Below, in pieces: positions 1-11,173 of a DNA stretch of 64,000 bases. The notes below the pieces were generated by a model. The model saw only the letters and a program-made list of their open reading frames with translations, made no database searches and was not told where the DNA came from. The stretch's first letter is position 1. Every line of letters begins with the position of its first letter. Source of the DNA: Sordariomycetes sp. S80-01Y (taxonomy: Eukaryota > Ascomycota > Sordariomycetes); assembly GCA_037042185.1 (NCBI GenBank), contig JAXQJY010000022.1, positions 744,001 to 808,000 of the forward strand, in the 5' to 3' direction. Made by a program: the position numbers and the translations under genes.

Positions 1-3000
1 AAGAGATTCTACGATAAGGCCGTGGAGGAACTCTTCGAACTTGTCGACGACGAGGACGCGACCGGCATCCCCGAAGGCCTTTTGGAACTTGGAAATGCCA
101 TCCTGGGTAAATTGGACAGCAAGTACTGCGAAAACGCCTCCCGCTGGCTTGTTTGGAGGTGTTTATTCTTTGTCTTCTTCCTCGGAGTCATCATCCATCC
201 TGAATCCTACGGAATGCTCGTCGACTACCACATTACCCCCTATGCTCGGGAAAAGATCCTGAAAAAGGTTGCTATGAAGGCACACGAGTACGTTTCGAGT
301 ATGTGGAGCGGTAAGCCTTCGGCGACAGACGTTTCTGTCGAGATCCCCCCAACCATCAAGGGCCACTTGGAGAATGTCCTGGCCAGGTTCCAGGGTTCGA
401 GGTCGAAGGTTCCCTCTGCCAAACTGCTACCCGCTAGGTCGATCACCTCTTTGAGAGAAACTGTCGAGGTGCATCCTTATTTGGTGCTCAGCCCCGCGGA
501 CTTGGTTACCCTGGTGAACGCCCTGTTCCCAGAGAGGAGGCCCATGTCCTCGGCGTCCTTCAGGTCCGGATCAGCTTCTCTTTCCAACATGTCCGTCATG
601 TCACAGCCCATCCCCACTCAGAGCACGAGAGATAAGATGGAGACACCTTCGGTCATCAGCACAAGCGCCGGGTCTATCGTCAGCGACGCTACGACCTTTC
701 AAGAAGGCTCCTTCAACGACCCGGCTGCTTTCATGCCGCAACGATACTCTCCACCCTCCATGGATCCTGAGACCATTCGACGACAGGGCAAGTATGAGGA
801 CGACGGCTACAAGCTCCGATTGGCTCTCCATGAGCTGCAACAAAACCTTGGCCATGAAGCGACACGTGGATCGTGCCACCCGTGTGCCGAGCGCTGGATG
901 GTCCTCTTCGTGTCTGTCGACGGAAAGAAATTGACGACGCAGATGACTTATGATCCCGAGGACGATCACGACGATGAAGAAAATTCTTCTACCACGGACA
1001 CCGATGAGGATGATGGGTCACGCGGAGCACCAATGGACAAGGACTACCTTCAGCTTCGCGACTCGATCCTCAAGCTGGTCGAAGACTACGAAATTCCCCA
1101 TAATCTGGAGCCTGAAACCCCAACCACCTTGAGCAATCGGGCCTCTGGATTGAAGAGATATAAGTCGAAGAACAAGATCATAACAACAGAGAAGTCAATG
1201 GCGAGCCGCAATCCGTACAGGAACCAGGTTCAGCCGGATGTCGAGTCTTCACCCGAATCACCTGCCAAGCGCGATAATAGCAAGCCCAAGCAGGATGAGG
1301 AAGCACCGGAGGCGGTCCTGATCACCATGCTCAAGTCAGCTTCGTCACAGTCAAAGTCGCAGGCTGACTTCGTCTCTTCGCATATGTATTGGAAGGCACT
1401 GAGGCAGCTCGACGCGCTAGAGTCACCGTCACTGAGCCAAAACGGATTTGCGGCACTGATCAACATTTTTGCCCGTGGCCCCAAAGATTCCATACGCCGG
1501 TCCACCGCAGCGATCGAGGAGTACGATGCGTGGCTGGTGTGGCTAAAGCAAAGCCAAGAGAGACATGAAGGTCTCATTGATCGCATGATGCGGCGTGTAA
1601 GGGCCATCCGCGACAAGATGTGGTACGTTACGGACGTGCGCAATTCGAAAGTGTATGAGCATAGCCGCAAGGTATGCCAGGCTCTGAAGGCCATGGGTAC
1701 ACCTCGACGCACCTCGTTCAGCCGTTCAAGGACAAGCGCGCCTAGAGGAAGTAACGCGGGCTATCTCTACCGTGCCGAGTCCCAGATCATGGATCTGCTG
1801 GCTGCTACCGAGGATCAGGGCGGTCCGAATAAGCTCAGCGACGATCAAGCCGAGAAAACGTCGTTGTGGCTTCAGCAGCGCGGCATTGCCAACTTGTGCG
1901 CAGGCGAGGAGCGGTTGCATCGTTTCTCGTACGAGGTCGACCAGTGCATCTCGATGCTGATTGGGGAGACCATTCGTGAGGCCCCTGTGCTTTGGTCGAG
2001 CGAGCTATACAAACGGGACAAGATTGTCTATGACCGTTTGCGAGCTCGCGAGAGGGAGCAGGCAGCGACTGGCGACGACGCCGCGAGTGTCATCAGTGAC
2101 AGCGAAAGGCGATATGGGTCCTTTTCCAGCAAGCCGGCCTCCATCAACCGCGATCTGAGGAATATTTCACTCACAACCTCTGGTCACTCCTTCGACTCTC
2201 GACACGGCATGCCTAGAGCCAGTGCACCGTTGTCGGATATCTTGGACGGCCACGATTACTTCGACAGAACATCTCCGATCTACGCCGGCGACAACATGAG
2301 CACTTTCTGGACTCCCTTTCAGCCCTCCATGTCGCCGGGGTCCGGGGGTTCTCGAGCTTACTCTCCCACCACAAGCTTGACAAATCTATCGACCACCTTC
2401 TCAAGCCAGCCTCATCATGCGCATCTTCCATCAACCTCGAGTGTGTCTGTAGGTAGGCCGGGAACATCGGCCTCGTCTACCGAGACGATCTTCCAGCAGC
2501 GCGCGGAGGACGAGAAAACTCGATTCCTCAACGAGCTCCGACAATCGCTTACCAGCTTGCTGCTTTCAGATCTCGGCAGCCTGGTGCTGGCCAAGGGATC
2601 CGAGACAGATGCCTGGTTCGAGAAGATTGGACAGCAGTGCATCGAGCGCAAGGATGCGCTGGACAAGCGAGCGAAATATAAGAGGGACAAGAGGGAGAAG
2701 GAGAAAGAGAGGGAGAGGCGAAACTCAACCCGGCCTCGAACGCTTGAGAAGAAGAAGAGTTTCAGGGACCTCCGCGGAGCTGATAATGACCGACTGTCAG
2801 AGCCTTCAGAAATTGCGTCCGGGCCTTCAACGCCGACTACTGCAGAACCTGCAACGCGCCCAGAGGCTAAGGCTGGGTCCCCAGAATTTCCTTTCAAGAA
2901 GGCATATCAGCGTTTACTCAACATGTTCTGCGTTCATCCTGATCCCTTCGCCAAGCTGAAGGCGCTGAGCGAGCTTGAGAATTTGATCCTTGCCTCCCTC

Positions 3001-3900
3001 ACGTCAAAGGGATCTAAAAGGCCCAAGTGGAATCGCTCCGATGCGGGCTCAAGCGCAGCTGGGGAAACCGGGAACTTCAGACCCGCGCAGCTTGAAGGCA
3101 CCATTGACAATCTGCGTGAGCGGCGAAGCCAGGCTCTTCATTCCGCTGGGTATGGAGGGCAGTCTCGGTCGAATGCTGAGACTAGGTCGATCATGTCGGG
3201 GGCTGGGCAAACCGACGCCATCACGAAGGAGCTCCAAGCACTATTCCGTGATCCGTCCATCAGACCGAAGTCGCTATTCAGGGACCTGCAATTCATCGCC
3301 TCTTTTGTCCCAGCGTCTGTTCTCGACAGGCCCGAGCGTGGCAACGCCTTCTGGAACACCGGTCTCGCAGCTCTCAAGCTCAAGTCTGAAGTTTGCCGCA
3401 CCATGATGGAGATGGCCGACGAGGTCGTTGCAGCACACACTCAACACCGTAAAGCCACCAGCGAAACCGCCAAGGCAGACATACCACCTTCGCTCACGGG
3501 GACTCCTCCTCCTCCTTCGACATCCTATCGCCTCGAAGATGCGGGCAGCATGTGGGCCATCACTGCTAAAGAAGGCTACCCCACCGCCCAGCGGGAGCTT
3601 GGCTTGTTCTACATGTCCAACCCTGAATTCGTAGAGCGCACTACATTGCCTCTATCCAAGCCCCGCGAGGTCTTTAAGCAGACCGTGGTGGACAAGTACG
3701 GGCGCGGCCGAGGCATGGGCAGTGCTCAGCCGCCTGGAGCGACGACAGTGGCGGCTGATATGATCGATAAGGATCGCAATGTGAGGAACGATCCTGGTTT
3801 AATGTGTGTTGCCTTCCACTGGATGGAGGCAGCTGAGCGGGGAGGAGATGAGGTCGCGACAGATTATATGCGCCAGAAGGAATTTATGGATTTGAATTAG
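1..3900 (+). CDS. 3' part of large RasGAP-like protein with Sel1-like C-terminus (partial)
   Basis: Open frame from base 1 to a TAG at 3898-3900 (1299 residues visible). No ATG begins the conserved part, so the gene starts outside the window. Visible residues 3-95 are helical with an aromatic-rich stretch (about 48-75, including IIHPESYGMLVDY) that resembles the end of a RasGAP fold. A long Ser-rich, acidic, probably disordered region follows, then a helical block around residues 500-560, a Lys/Arg/Glu-rich coiled segment near 885-905 (RDKREKEKERERR), and a C-terminal part with Sel1/TPR-like features (AKEGYPTAQRELGLFYM near 1190, HWMEAAERGGDEVA near the end). It is probably a cytoplasmic signalling or trafficking regulator. 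That role is inferred from fold resemblance only. It converges on the SDR gene downstream. Confidence 0.75.
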   Translation, partial: KRFYDKAVEELFELVDDEDATGIPEGLLELGNAILGKLDSKYCENASRWLVWRCLFFVFFLGVIIHPESYGMLVDYHITPYAREKILKKVAMKAHEYVSSMWSGKPSATDVSVEIPPTIKGHLENVLARFQGSRSKVPSAKLLPARSITSLRETVEVHPYLVLSPADLVTLVNALFPERRPMSSASFRSGSASLSNMSVMSQPIPTQSTRDKMETPSVISTSAGSIVSDATTFQEGSFNDPAAFMPQRYSPPSMDPETIRRQGKYEDDGYKLRLALHELQQNLGHEATRGSCHPCAERWMVLFVSVDGKKLTTQMTYDPEDDHDDEENSSTTDTDEDDGSRGAPMDKDYLQLRDSILKLVEDYEIPHNLEPETPTTLSNRASGLKRYKSKNKIITTEKSMASRNPYRNQVQPDVESSPESPAKRDNSKPKQDEEAPEAVLITMLKSASSQSKSQADFVSSHMYWKALRQLDALESPSLSQNGFAALINIFARGPKDSIRRSTAAIEEYDAWLVWLKQSQERHEGLIDRMMRRVRAIRDKMWYVTDVRNSKVYEHSRKVCQALKAMGTPRRTSFSRSRTSAPRGSNAGYLYRAESQIMDLLAATEDQGGPNKLSDDQAEKTSLWLQQRGIANLCAGEERLHRFSYEVDQCISMLIGETIREAPVLWSSELYKRDKIVYDRLRAREREQAATGDDAASVISDSERRYGSFSSKPASINRDLRNISLTTSGHSFDSRHGMPRASAPLSDILDGHDYFDRTSPIYAGDNMSTFWTPFQPSMSPGSGGSRAYSPTTSLTNLSTTFSSQPHHAHLPSTSSVSVGRPGTSASSTETIFQQRAEDEKTRFLNELRQSLTSLLLSDLGSLVLAKGSETDAWFEKIGQQCIERKDALDKRAKYKRDKREKEKERERRNSTRPRTLEKKKSFRDLRGADNDRLSEPSEIASGPSTPTTAEPATRPEAKAGSPEFPFKKAYQRLLNMFCVHPDPFAKLKALSELENLILASLTSKGSKRPKWNRSDAGSSAAGETGNFRPAQLEGTIDNLRERRSQALHSAGYGGQSRSNAETRSIMSGAGQTDAITKELQALFRDPSIRPKSLFRDLQFIASFVPASVLDRPERGNAFWNTGLAALKLKSEVCRTMMEMADEVVAAHTQHRKATSETAKADIPPSLTGTPPPPSTSYRLEDAGSMWAITAKEGYPTAQRELGLFYMSNPEFVERTTLPLSKPREVFKQTVVDKYGRGRGMGSAQPPGATTVAADMIDKDRNVRNDPGLMCVAFHWMEAAERGGDEVATDYMRQKEFMDLN

Positions 3901-4275
3901 CGTAGCATGGCGATGCATTGAGAATTGGTTTTGGTTTTTGACATGGGTTTGGGTATAGAAGGCAATCTCCTATGGATGTGTGCATCTCGCTTGGAACAGG
4001 GCGGGTACGGGTTAGTACGCAACGACCAGCTTCAGTCAAGCTATAGGCACATGCCAGATGTTATCTGGGGATAGAGGACATTCGCGCTGGAAATACCACT
4101 TATGATTCTTTTCATTTCCGACGCAGTATATCTGTTTTGCATCACAACCATGAAGAAATACATAACTCGATAGCTTGTAGGCCCACGTCAGCATGCGTTT
4201 GTTGCGATGTTCAAGTAGAAGAGCCCAAAGGGGGCTTGCCGGCTCATACGGAACAAACCACTGACCACATCCTTG
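3901..4275. other. Convergent 3' intergenic region
   Basis: 375 bases between the stop of the large partial gene and the stop of the SDR gene. It should hold both 3' UTRs. No coding frame or repeat seen. Confidence 0.5.
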
Positions 4276-5323
4276 TCACACCTCCTTCGCCCAATGTGGG
4301 ACATCAGTATAAGCCCTCATGAACTCCAGCGACTCGTTCCACAGGTCCGTCTCCAACCTCTTTCCCACGTGGCTGACAACAAAAGATGCAGGCCTGTGAT
4401 CCATTAGCAAACAACAACCCTCTTTTGAGGGCACTTCAGTGTTGTGTGCAAGAACGTGGAACTCACTCCTCGATGCCACTATTTTGGTAAAATTCCCCAT
4501 GGGCTTCCTTCCCGGTCGTAAGCCCAGCATATACGCCCACCCTGGCGCCTGTATCCGCATCCCTGCCGTAGAGCCTCTTGAATCCGTCAACCAGCACCTT
4601 TACGTAGGTGGGCATCTCCCCACCCACATTTGTCCGTACCGTTCCGGGGCAGAAGCTGGTGATGATGACGTTCGAGTCCCCCGGCATCTGACGCGTGAAA
4701 TGCCGGAGCCAGAAGATGCCGAGGATCTTGGAGTTTGCGTTGCGGGCCAGGAGGCCCGGGTCGCGGATCGTGGAGAGGTGCTTGACGACGGGTGTGTTCT
4801 CCGCAGGCGGATCCGAGGCGAGCGTGGACATGTTCCTGTGCAGGGAAGATGAGGTCCAGACGAGACGGGAAGGTTTCTTGGTGTTCTTGGCGGTCAGGGA
4901 CAGGATGGGGAGTAGAAGGGTGGTGAGTAGGACGTTGGCTAGATAGTTGACCTGGATGTTCCGCTCGTGGCCCTCCTTTGTGATTTCCATCTTGTACCTG
5001 ATCACCCCAGCATTCAGATAGACGATATCCAATCTCTCAGTCAGTGTCTCAACCTCCGCCACGAATGACTTTATGTTCGACAGATCCTCGGCATCGAACT
5101 CGACAACATGAATGACAGCCTCAGTGAAATTCTTTTGCAGTGTTGCCTTGGTCTCTTCGCCCTTGGACATGTTCCGGACGGGCAGGATGAGGGTCGAGAG
5201 GTTGAGGCTGAGGAGGCTGTGGGCGAGAGAGGCGCCGATCCCTGAGGTAGCACCCGTGACAAGGGCTGTTTGGGACGAGAGATCGATATCCCTCGGCAAA
5301 GGGGGGATAGTTGGTTGACGCAT
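4276..5323 (-). CDS. Short-chain dehydrogenase/reductase with substituted catalytic Tyr
   Basis: Two exons on the minus strand (5323-4467 and 4393-4276; intron 4394-4466, 73 nt, GTGAGT donor, GCTAAT branch, CAG acceptor), giving 324 residues. The Rossmann cofactor motif TGATSGIG is near residues 23-30, followed by the NAG motif (YLNAGV) and the catalytic Ser region (VWTSSSLH). It resembles the retinol-dehydrogenase-like SDRs common in fungi, so it is presumably an NAD(P)-dependent oxidoreductase of unknown substrate. At the YxxxK motif the sequence is N-A-N-S-K, so Lys is kept but Tyr is Asn. The second exon carries the usual C-terminal SDR tail (LETDLWNESLEF), which supports the splice. Start is the first ATG. 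Confidence 0.85.
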
Positions 5324-6415
5324 CGTGAGGCCAAGGTATGTGATGGGAATTGTGAGCAGGCAGGTGTTACATGGGGGATAGCTTGGAGAAAAGGTAAGCC
5401 GAGGAAGCTGTTCTCGAGGCGAAGGGTGTTACGGCAACCGCCTTTTAGTACTGAAAGAGTGTGCCAATGCGGAGCTTCGGAGGACAGAAGGCTCAGCACT
5501 AATAAATGACTGGGATTATTAGGGGCATGCCTTGCAAACGGATAAGGGCCGCCTTCTTCCCTCAAGGTCAGTGTAAGAGTTGTTATGCCACCTCAAACTC
5601 CGCCGGTTCAACCATTTCTTGTGGGGATTGATAACATCAGCAGCCATACAAGAGCACATTCAATCCCAGGGATATATGACACGCAGCTGAATTCTGCGGG
5701 ATTTGAGGGCCTTCCAGCGGACTTTGAGATTGACGAGACAGGGCTTGGTTTGCTCACGCGCAGCGATGGGGAGACCATTTCCCAATCGGGTAAGATAGAG
5801 CGTTGGCTCTGAGAATTATGGAAGAATGGGGCATTGTGGAATTTAGATTGATAAGACTGGCTCTCACAAATGATATCCGCACAGTCTTCATGTCTTTTAC
5901 TGGTTTGAGGAGTGACTGTTGATGTAGCGCTACGGTTGAGTTGTTTGCACGGATATAGATGCAGGGTAATTTGTTTGCCTCAGCTTCACATAGCCTCTTG
6001 ATTCATCAATCAATTCAACCCAGCTGTGCCCACCGCAATGTCTCACACATAGGCGCTTATCAATTACGTTTCAGAAAACGCAGCTAGCGAGGTAGCAAAT
6101 TCTAACCGCTTGCTCAAAGCATAGAACCGAATATAAGGAATCAAGCCAGGCTAAAGTCCCAACTAGCACTGGGTCAACATAGACTTCTTTTTCTGCATGC
6201 TAGCGGAGGTTCTGCCCTCGACGTTGAGACAGTCGCCGCCGACGGCGGTCCAGGGTAATGCGTTTACGATGCTGCGCCGGACGCCATCCTTCCCCCCGCC
6301 TGATCACTTCGGAGGACACCTACAGCGATAATAAGACTCACCTGAAAGTACGAACCTACCACTCCGATCAATACGGATCCCCCGGAGCCACCTAAACTGC
6401 ATAGTTTTACACATC
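5324..6415. promoter_or_regulatory. Divergent intergenic region, SDR / Zn2Cys6 regulator
   Basis: 1092 bases between the SDR start (minus) and the regulator start (plus), so it should hold both promoters. A 75-codon ATG frame at 5585-5812 has no recognisable features and is not called as a gene. No clear repeats. Confidence 0.4.
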
Positions 6416-8053
6416 ATGTCCGGACGCTTCCGCGCGTGCCAGGCCTGTCAGAAGCTCAAGAACAAGTGCGAGATATCAACCACTGACCCCTCGGCTTGTG
6501 AGCGCTGCGTGCGCCTCGAAATAGCGTGCACCCCGGCATTGAGCCGACGGCAGCGGGACCGGATTGCAGAGCTCGAAGATGAGAACAAGAAGTTGAACGC
6601 CGCCCTGCTCGAAGCCAGGTCCTCGACCGCTTCGGCTGCCTCAACGGCGACGATGGGCGTAAGGGGGGAGTCCTTAGAAGCCAGATCACAGCTGAGTCCT
6701 GGCGACGTGGGCTTAACGCATGTTGAAGGCGACTTGCAATCATTTTTGGACACCTTGTTGACGCGAGAGCAGCAGGCTCACGGGCTGGCTGTGTTTGAGC
6801 AACTGATGTTGGCTGCTTGGCCGATCATAATCTCGGTCAACGATACAATACAGGGAAATCCGTTAGTATCACCGGCTATTCTATTTGCAATATTCGGCTT
6901 TGCGGTGTCGTACCGGCACTTCGACTCCACGGCGGACACGCAGAACACGCTTCGCAAGAGAGCTATGCGGTATTTCGGTTCAGCCTCCGTCGGCCTTGAG
7001 CAACCTTCACACGAGCTAGTACAGGCTCTGCTGGTTGCTGCAATGTGGAATCGGCCGGCAGCTGACCCGAATCACGGGAATTGCTCCATACTGCTCAGGA
7101 CTGCAAGAGAGGTCGCCGTCGAGCTTGGCCTCGGGGGCCCAAACATGCTAAGCTCAGCTCCAGCATTCTTCACCCGGCTGCGAGAGCCTCCAACTCTCTC
7201 AATGAAGGGCACATGGATGGCATGCTATATGGTGTCCATAATGTCAGACATAAGTAACAGGAGAGCGCCTGCACATCGATGTACAGAATGGGATGTGAGC
7301 TGCTTCCAGGAGCTATGCCGCTCCAGCGATCCATCGATTCGGGATCTCTGCCGCTATGTGCGCGTGGCTCAGTTTCAAGAGTCCATTGCTAGCCAGCTCC
7401 GACTGTGCGACATGGGGTTCTGCTGCGACTTTGCCCGGGACGATGTGGAACCGCAGCTACGACTGGTGTCTGAAGCCGTCAAAGTAAAGAATGACACTCA
7501 GACCGACGACGCGTTGATCAGCAAGAATCTTCTCTTCTGGCACTACCACGCACTGGTTCTGATTTATGAACCCGTCCTGCACACGCCGACAAACAAGACA
7601 CTCTTCGCGGCACCATACGTTGCACAGAGAATTGGAGTCACCGACTTTGCACACCCGCAGACCATCACATCCGAGCATCAGGAGATATTCAAATCACTGG
7701 CAACAGCTTGCCAGGCAGCTATTGACGTTGTCTGCGACATACCGCCCGCCTCGCTGCTGGACTCCCCATCCTTTGTGTTTGCGCCTGCTGTAGGCTACGT
7801 CCTCTCAATCATGGTCAAGATGTACGTGGCCATCTCGGCACCAGGCAATACGTACGGCCGGGTCCTCAAACGAGAGGTCCTCCAGCTGCGACCCGCAATG
7901 CAGAAGCTCAAAGGGGTCAATGCTGCCCTTCTTCACCTCGACCCCGACCTTGAGAGCTGGAACACCAGGATCATTGGGTCGGTGGATTGGCTCGAGACGT
8001 GGCTGGACGAGTATGAGGAGATTATCCGACGATACGAGGCCAATATAGAGTAG
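6416..8053 (+). CDS. Zn2Cys6 fungal transcription factor
   Basis: Intronless, 545 residues. The Zn2Cys6 cluster lies at the extreme N-terminus, with C8, C11, C18, C28, C31 and C38 (spacing 2-6-9-2-6). A short heptad-like segment follows (RIAELEDENKKLNAALLEA, about residues 47-65), a likely dimerisation coil. The remainder is helical and typical of the fungal-specific middle homology region, including an ILRTAREVAVELGLGG segment. Expected role: nuclear DNA-binding regulator of unknown targets. The nearest divergent gene is the SDR, so regulation of that gene is possible but only inferred. Confidence 0.9.
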   Translation: MSGRFRACQACQKLKNKCEISTTDPSACERCVRLEIACTPALSRRQRDRIAELEDENKKLNAALLEARSSTASAASTATMGVRGESLEARSQLSPGDVGLTHVEGDLQSFLDTLLTREQQAHGLAVFEQLMLAAWPIIISVNDTIQGNPLVSPAILFAIFGFAVSYRHFDSTADTQNTLRKRAMRYFGSASVGLEQPSHELVQALLVAAMWNRPAADPNHGNCSILLRTAREVAVELGLGGPNMLSSAPAFFTRLREPPTLSMKGTWMACYMVSIMSDISNRRAPAHRCTEWDVSCFQELCRSSDPSIRDLCRYVRVAQFQESIASQLRLCDMGFCCDFARDDVEPQLRLVSEAVKVKNDTQTDDALISKNLLFWHYHALVLIYEPVLHTPTNKTLFAAPYVAQRIGVTDFAHPQTITSEHQEIFKSLATACQAAIDVVCDIPPASLLDSPSFVFAPAVGYVLSIMVKMYVAISAPGNTYGRVLKREVLQLRPAMQKLKGVNAALLHLDPDLESWNTRIIGSVDWLETWLDEYEEIIRRYEANIE

Positions 8054-8691
8054 CGGCCACAGCCGGGCACCAACGAGTCAATTGAGGGTATGGCTGAACG
8101 TATCGCCAAAGACCGCAGTTCCAGCAGGACATGGCAAAAGTGCTCATCTTGGACCCATGACCAGGTCTAGAATAATCCTTCTCATAAACGGGATTGAGGC
8201 TGTGTTTATTGACTCTTCTTGCGGTCCCATCCAAATGAAGCAGCTCTCACGTCCATGACGTCGACGACTCTGCAGGGGTCAGACGTGTCCTTATCCTACG
8301 GTTGACATGTCTCGGACTGCTCTCGGACTAGGCGGGGCATCTGCATCTCAACGGTACCGCTGCCGACTTGACTTACGTGGGGAAGCACTAGGGATTAAGC
8401 TTAGAGCGTCCCCGCAGCCACCTGTGGAGACGGCGAATTTTCGCCGGTCAGGGGTATCGTGTTCCTGGTCAAGTGGACGATTGCTAAGCTTGACAGCTGC
8501 GTCGACAAGGCACAAGGCGGCTGAGGCCCTTCGAGATGTTTCGGCAATGCGCGCATTGGAGGTAGAAGCTTACGAGGATAATTGTCTATGATGCGTTGAA
8601 GTGTGCTGCGGGCTTGGCGATGGCACGGTAGACTTGCGGGAGGCTGTGAATTCAGGGTTGACCCGCAGCGTGTAAGCTGTCAGGAGAAATC

Positions 8692-8698
8692 TATATAA
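8692..8698 (+). promoter_or_regulatory. TATA-like box, fasciclin gene
   Basis: TATATAA lies about 120 bases upstream of the ATG at 8815 and about 45 bases before the CT tract. This is a plausible core promoter position if transcription starts just upstream of the pyrimidine tract. Confidence 0.45.
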
Positions 8699-8736
8699 GC
8701 CAGAGATCTCACGAGAATAAGAGACAGAATCATCAC

Positions 8737-8741
<5 letters not shown>

Positions 8742-8778
<37 letters not shown>
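8742..8778. repeat. CT dinucleotide microsatellite in 5' leader
   Basis: 37 uninterrupted bases of CT repeat, 36 bases before the fasciclin ATG. Pyrimidine tracts of this kind are common around transcription starts of highly expressed filamentous fungal genes. Its length suggests it varies between strains. Confidence 0.95.
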
Positions 8779-8780
<2 letters not shown>

Positions 8781-8814
8781 GCACCCGTTGAACACACGAA
8801 GACAGCTCATCAAG

Positions 8815-10146
8815 ATGCGATTCCTCCCCATTGCTGCCCTGGCCTCCCTGGCCCTCGCCCAAGACGACCTCTACTCCCTCATCGTCTCTCAGCATGACCT
8901 GTCCACCTTGGCATCCCTCCTCGAGCTGGTGCCGGAAATTGCACAGACCTTAGCATCTGCTAGTAACGTCACCATCTTCGCGCCCACAGACGAGGCCTTC
9001 GCTTCTGTTCCCCGCGACATCCCCGAGGGCGAGGCCATCGAAAATGCCAACGACCCCATCGCCGTCGGCGCCCTGCTTGCGAACCACGTCTGGCCGGGCC
9101 AGTATCCAGCCGGAGCTGCGATGGACGTCCCTATCTTTGCGCAGAGCCTGCTGGACGACAGCTACGTCAGCGCCGTGCAGCCCTTTGGCAACTTCACCGG
9201 CGGCCAGTGGAACAGCATCGTCAAGGACGGCGACGACGTGGTCATCATCTCCGGCGAGCAGGAGCTCTCGTACGTGACGGAGGCGGACATCATGATCGGC
9301 GACAACATCATCGTCCACAAGATTGACAACCCTCTCCGCTTCGGCGCGCCGCTGCAGCTCTTCACCCGTCGGGACAACCTGCTCGCCTTCAATGCGGCTG
9401 TGACGGCTGCGGATCTGCCTTACAACTTTGGAAACCTCGACGCCGACACGTCTGACAAGCTCAACATCTCGGACTTCACCATCTTTGTGCCCAATGACCC
9501 GGCGTTTGAGGCCATCGGCTCTGTCCTCGAGAGCGCCGACCTTGAGACTCTGCAGGAGGTGCTTGCGTACCATCTGGTTGAGAGCGTTGTCTTCTCTACT
9601 GATCTCAGCAACACTACTGTGCCAAGCGCGCAAGGCGGTGACTTGACCATCACGGTGGCGGAGGATGGAAGTGCTTGGGTCAACGGCGCGAAGATCGTCT
9701 ACCCTAACGTCGTCCTCTTCAACGGTGTTGCCCACATCATTGACAGGTAAGCCCAAAATCAATATTCTCACGAATCAATCGCTGACAATGAAAGCGTCCT
9801 CAACCCCGGAGATGCCCCCTTCGACCGAGCCGACCTCGAACCCGCTGCTGATGCTGCCGACCGCCTCGCCTTCCCCGATGCCTCGTCCGTTGCGCTCAGC
9901 GAGCTGCCCTTCTCGGAAGTGAGCTACGGCACCGACACGATGACCTACACGACCCCGGAGCTCTTGAGGACGCTCGCCGCTGTGAATGTCGATGCTACTG
10001 CTACAATGGCCGAGACGACAGCCATGGAGACGGGCATGCCGACGGAAGCCGGGGAGCCTACGCCCATGCCGACTGCGGGCGGTAATAAGGTCATGGTTGG
10101 TGGGATGATGGTTGTTGCGATGGTGGCATCCGCCTTGATGCTTTGA
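8815..10146 (+). CDS. Secreted fasciclin (FAS1) domain protein, probable GPI anchor
   Basis: Two exons (8815-9746, 9795-10146; intron 9747-9794, 48 nt, GTAAGC donor), 427 residues. The N-terminus is a signal peptide (MRFLPIAALASLALAQ). Two FAS1 repeats follow, each with the family signature: NVTIFAPTDEAF near residue 46 and FTIFVPNDPAFEAI near residue 222. The second ends in GVAHIIDSVLNPGD across the splice, as expected for FAS1. The C-terminal part is Thr/Met/Pro-rich and ends in a hydrophobic segment, typical of a GPI-anchor signal. Expected role: cell-surface adhesion or wall protein. The ATG at 8815 is chosen because it begins the signal peptide. Confidence 0.9.
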
Positions 10147-11173
10147 GGAGTGTAATAGAGCGTTGGATGACCCGTGGCCGGTTTGAAGCGGTTACACCAT
10201 CAGTAGGGAGTATGAGGCAGTGATTCGGTGGAGGTAATTAATGGAAGGTTGATGGCAATTGAAGATCTCGCAATCAAAACCTATGCTTTTTGGCCTAGTG
10301 ACACATACAAGCAGCGGGCGTGGGCCTAGGTCGGCAGGCCCTTGACCCAATTTCTTAGGCGGTCGTACAAAACGCATAGTCGAAGTACTAACATCTGGAA
10401 GGCCAAGACTGCGCCTGAAATCGATTTACATTGGCACCGATACGCGCTAGAAGGAAGGGCTCGGCCTTGGGCATGAAACTTGACGTCCAATTTCCTGGTG
10501 CGGGAGATCTGAATTGTTTCTCTTCAACACCCGCTGAGCTGGTATGTTCAACGCCCTCAGTACAAGGTAGAGGAGGCGAAGGCTGGCTGGTCAATGTGTG
10601 ACTTTCAGGATGCGGATTAGCGACGACATTGCTCTGGCGCAACGTCGCTCCGCAGACCAAATCAAGCATAGAAACAAGAGGGGCACAAAAATAAGATAGA
10701 ATGAAATATTGACGGAGTCTCCCGTGCGTTAACCTGGGCGGTTGCCCGCATCCTTTGAATCATGCCTCTGATTGCGCAGCTGCACGTGCTGTCTTTCCTT
10801 CTTTGGCAATATTCTGAAGGGAATAGAGGCAAGCCGTGAGGACATCCCGCGATGGCGCCGTTGAGGTGCGCATTTAGCAGGAAATTCACATGGGATGCTT
10901 GCAAGAACCACATATTCCTCAAAGACCCGGCAATCGCGGGACGGAACCGTTTTCGTGAATGTTCGGCATCCGGCATGCACTATCGTATCTTTCATAAGGT
11001 ATCTGTAGCTCAGGTACGCATACCCAACGATACGTGGTGGGGTTGGACGCTTAGCACCTCCATCGTGCGGGGACGCTGATACGGGCTTCGGCCACCTCCG
11101 ATACCAACTGCCAACTCACCCTTTTGTCTGTTGGTTTGCCTTAACGAAACTCTCGGATAAACAACCTCTCAAA
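10147..11173. other. Intergenic region, no gene seen
   Basis: 1027 bases between two plus-strand genes. Several short frames on both strands lack recognisable features. It should contain the fasciclin 3' UTR and the URC4 promoter. Confidence 0.45.

Larger units (their letters stand above)
8054..8814. promoter_or_regulatory. Intergenic region and promoter of the fasciclin gene
   Basis: 761 bases. The left part is the 3' side of the Zn2Cys6 gene. The right part holds a TATA-like box (8692-8698) and a CT microsatellite just upstream of the fasciclin start. The open frame 8307-8591 looks random. Confidence 0.5.

Noticed and set aside
5585-5812. 75-codon ATG frame upstream of the first Zn2Cys6 gene
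   Set aside because: No homology or domain feature recognised and it lies in a divergent promoter. Could be chance.
8950-9771. 273-codon minus-strand frame over the fasciclin gene
   Set aside because: Shadow of the FAS1 exon. Composition is the reverse complement pattern of the real gene.
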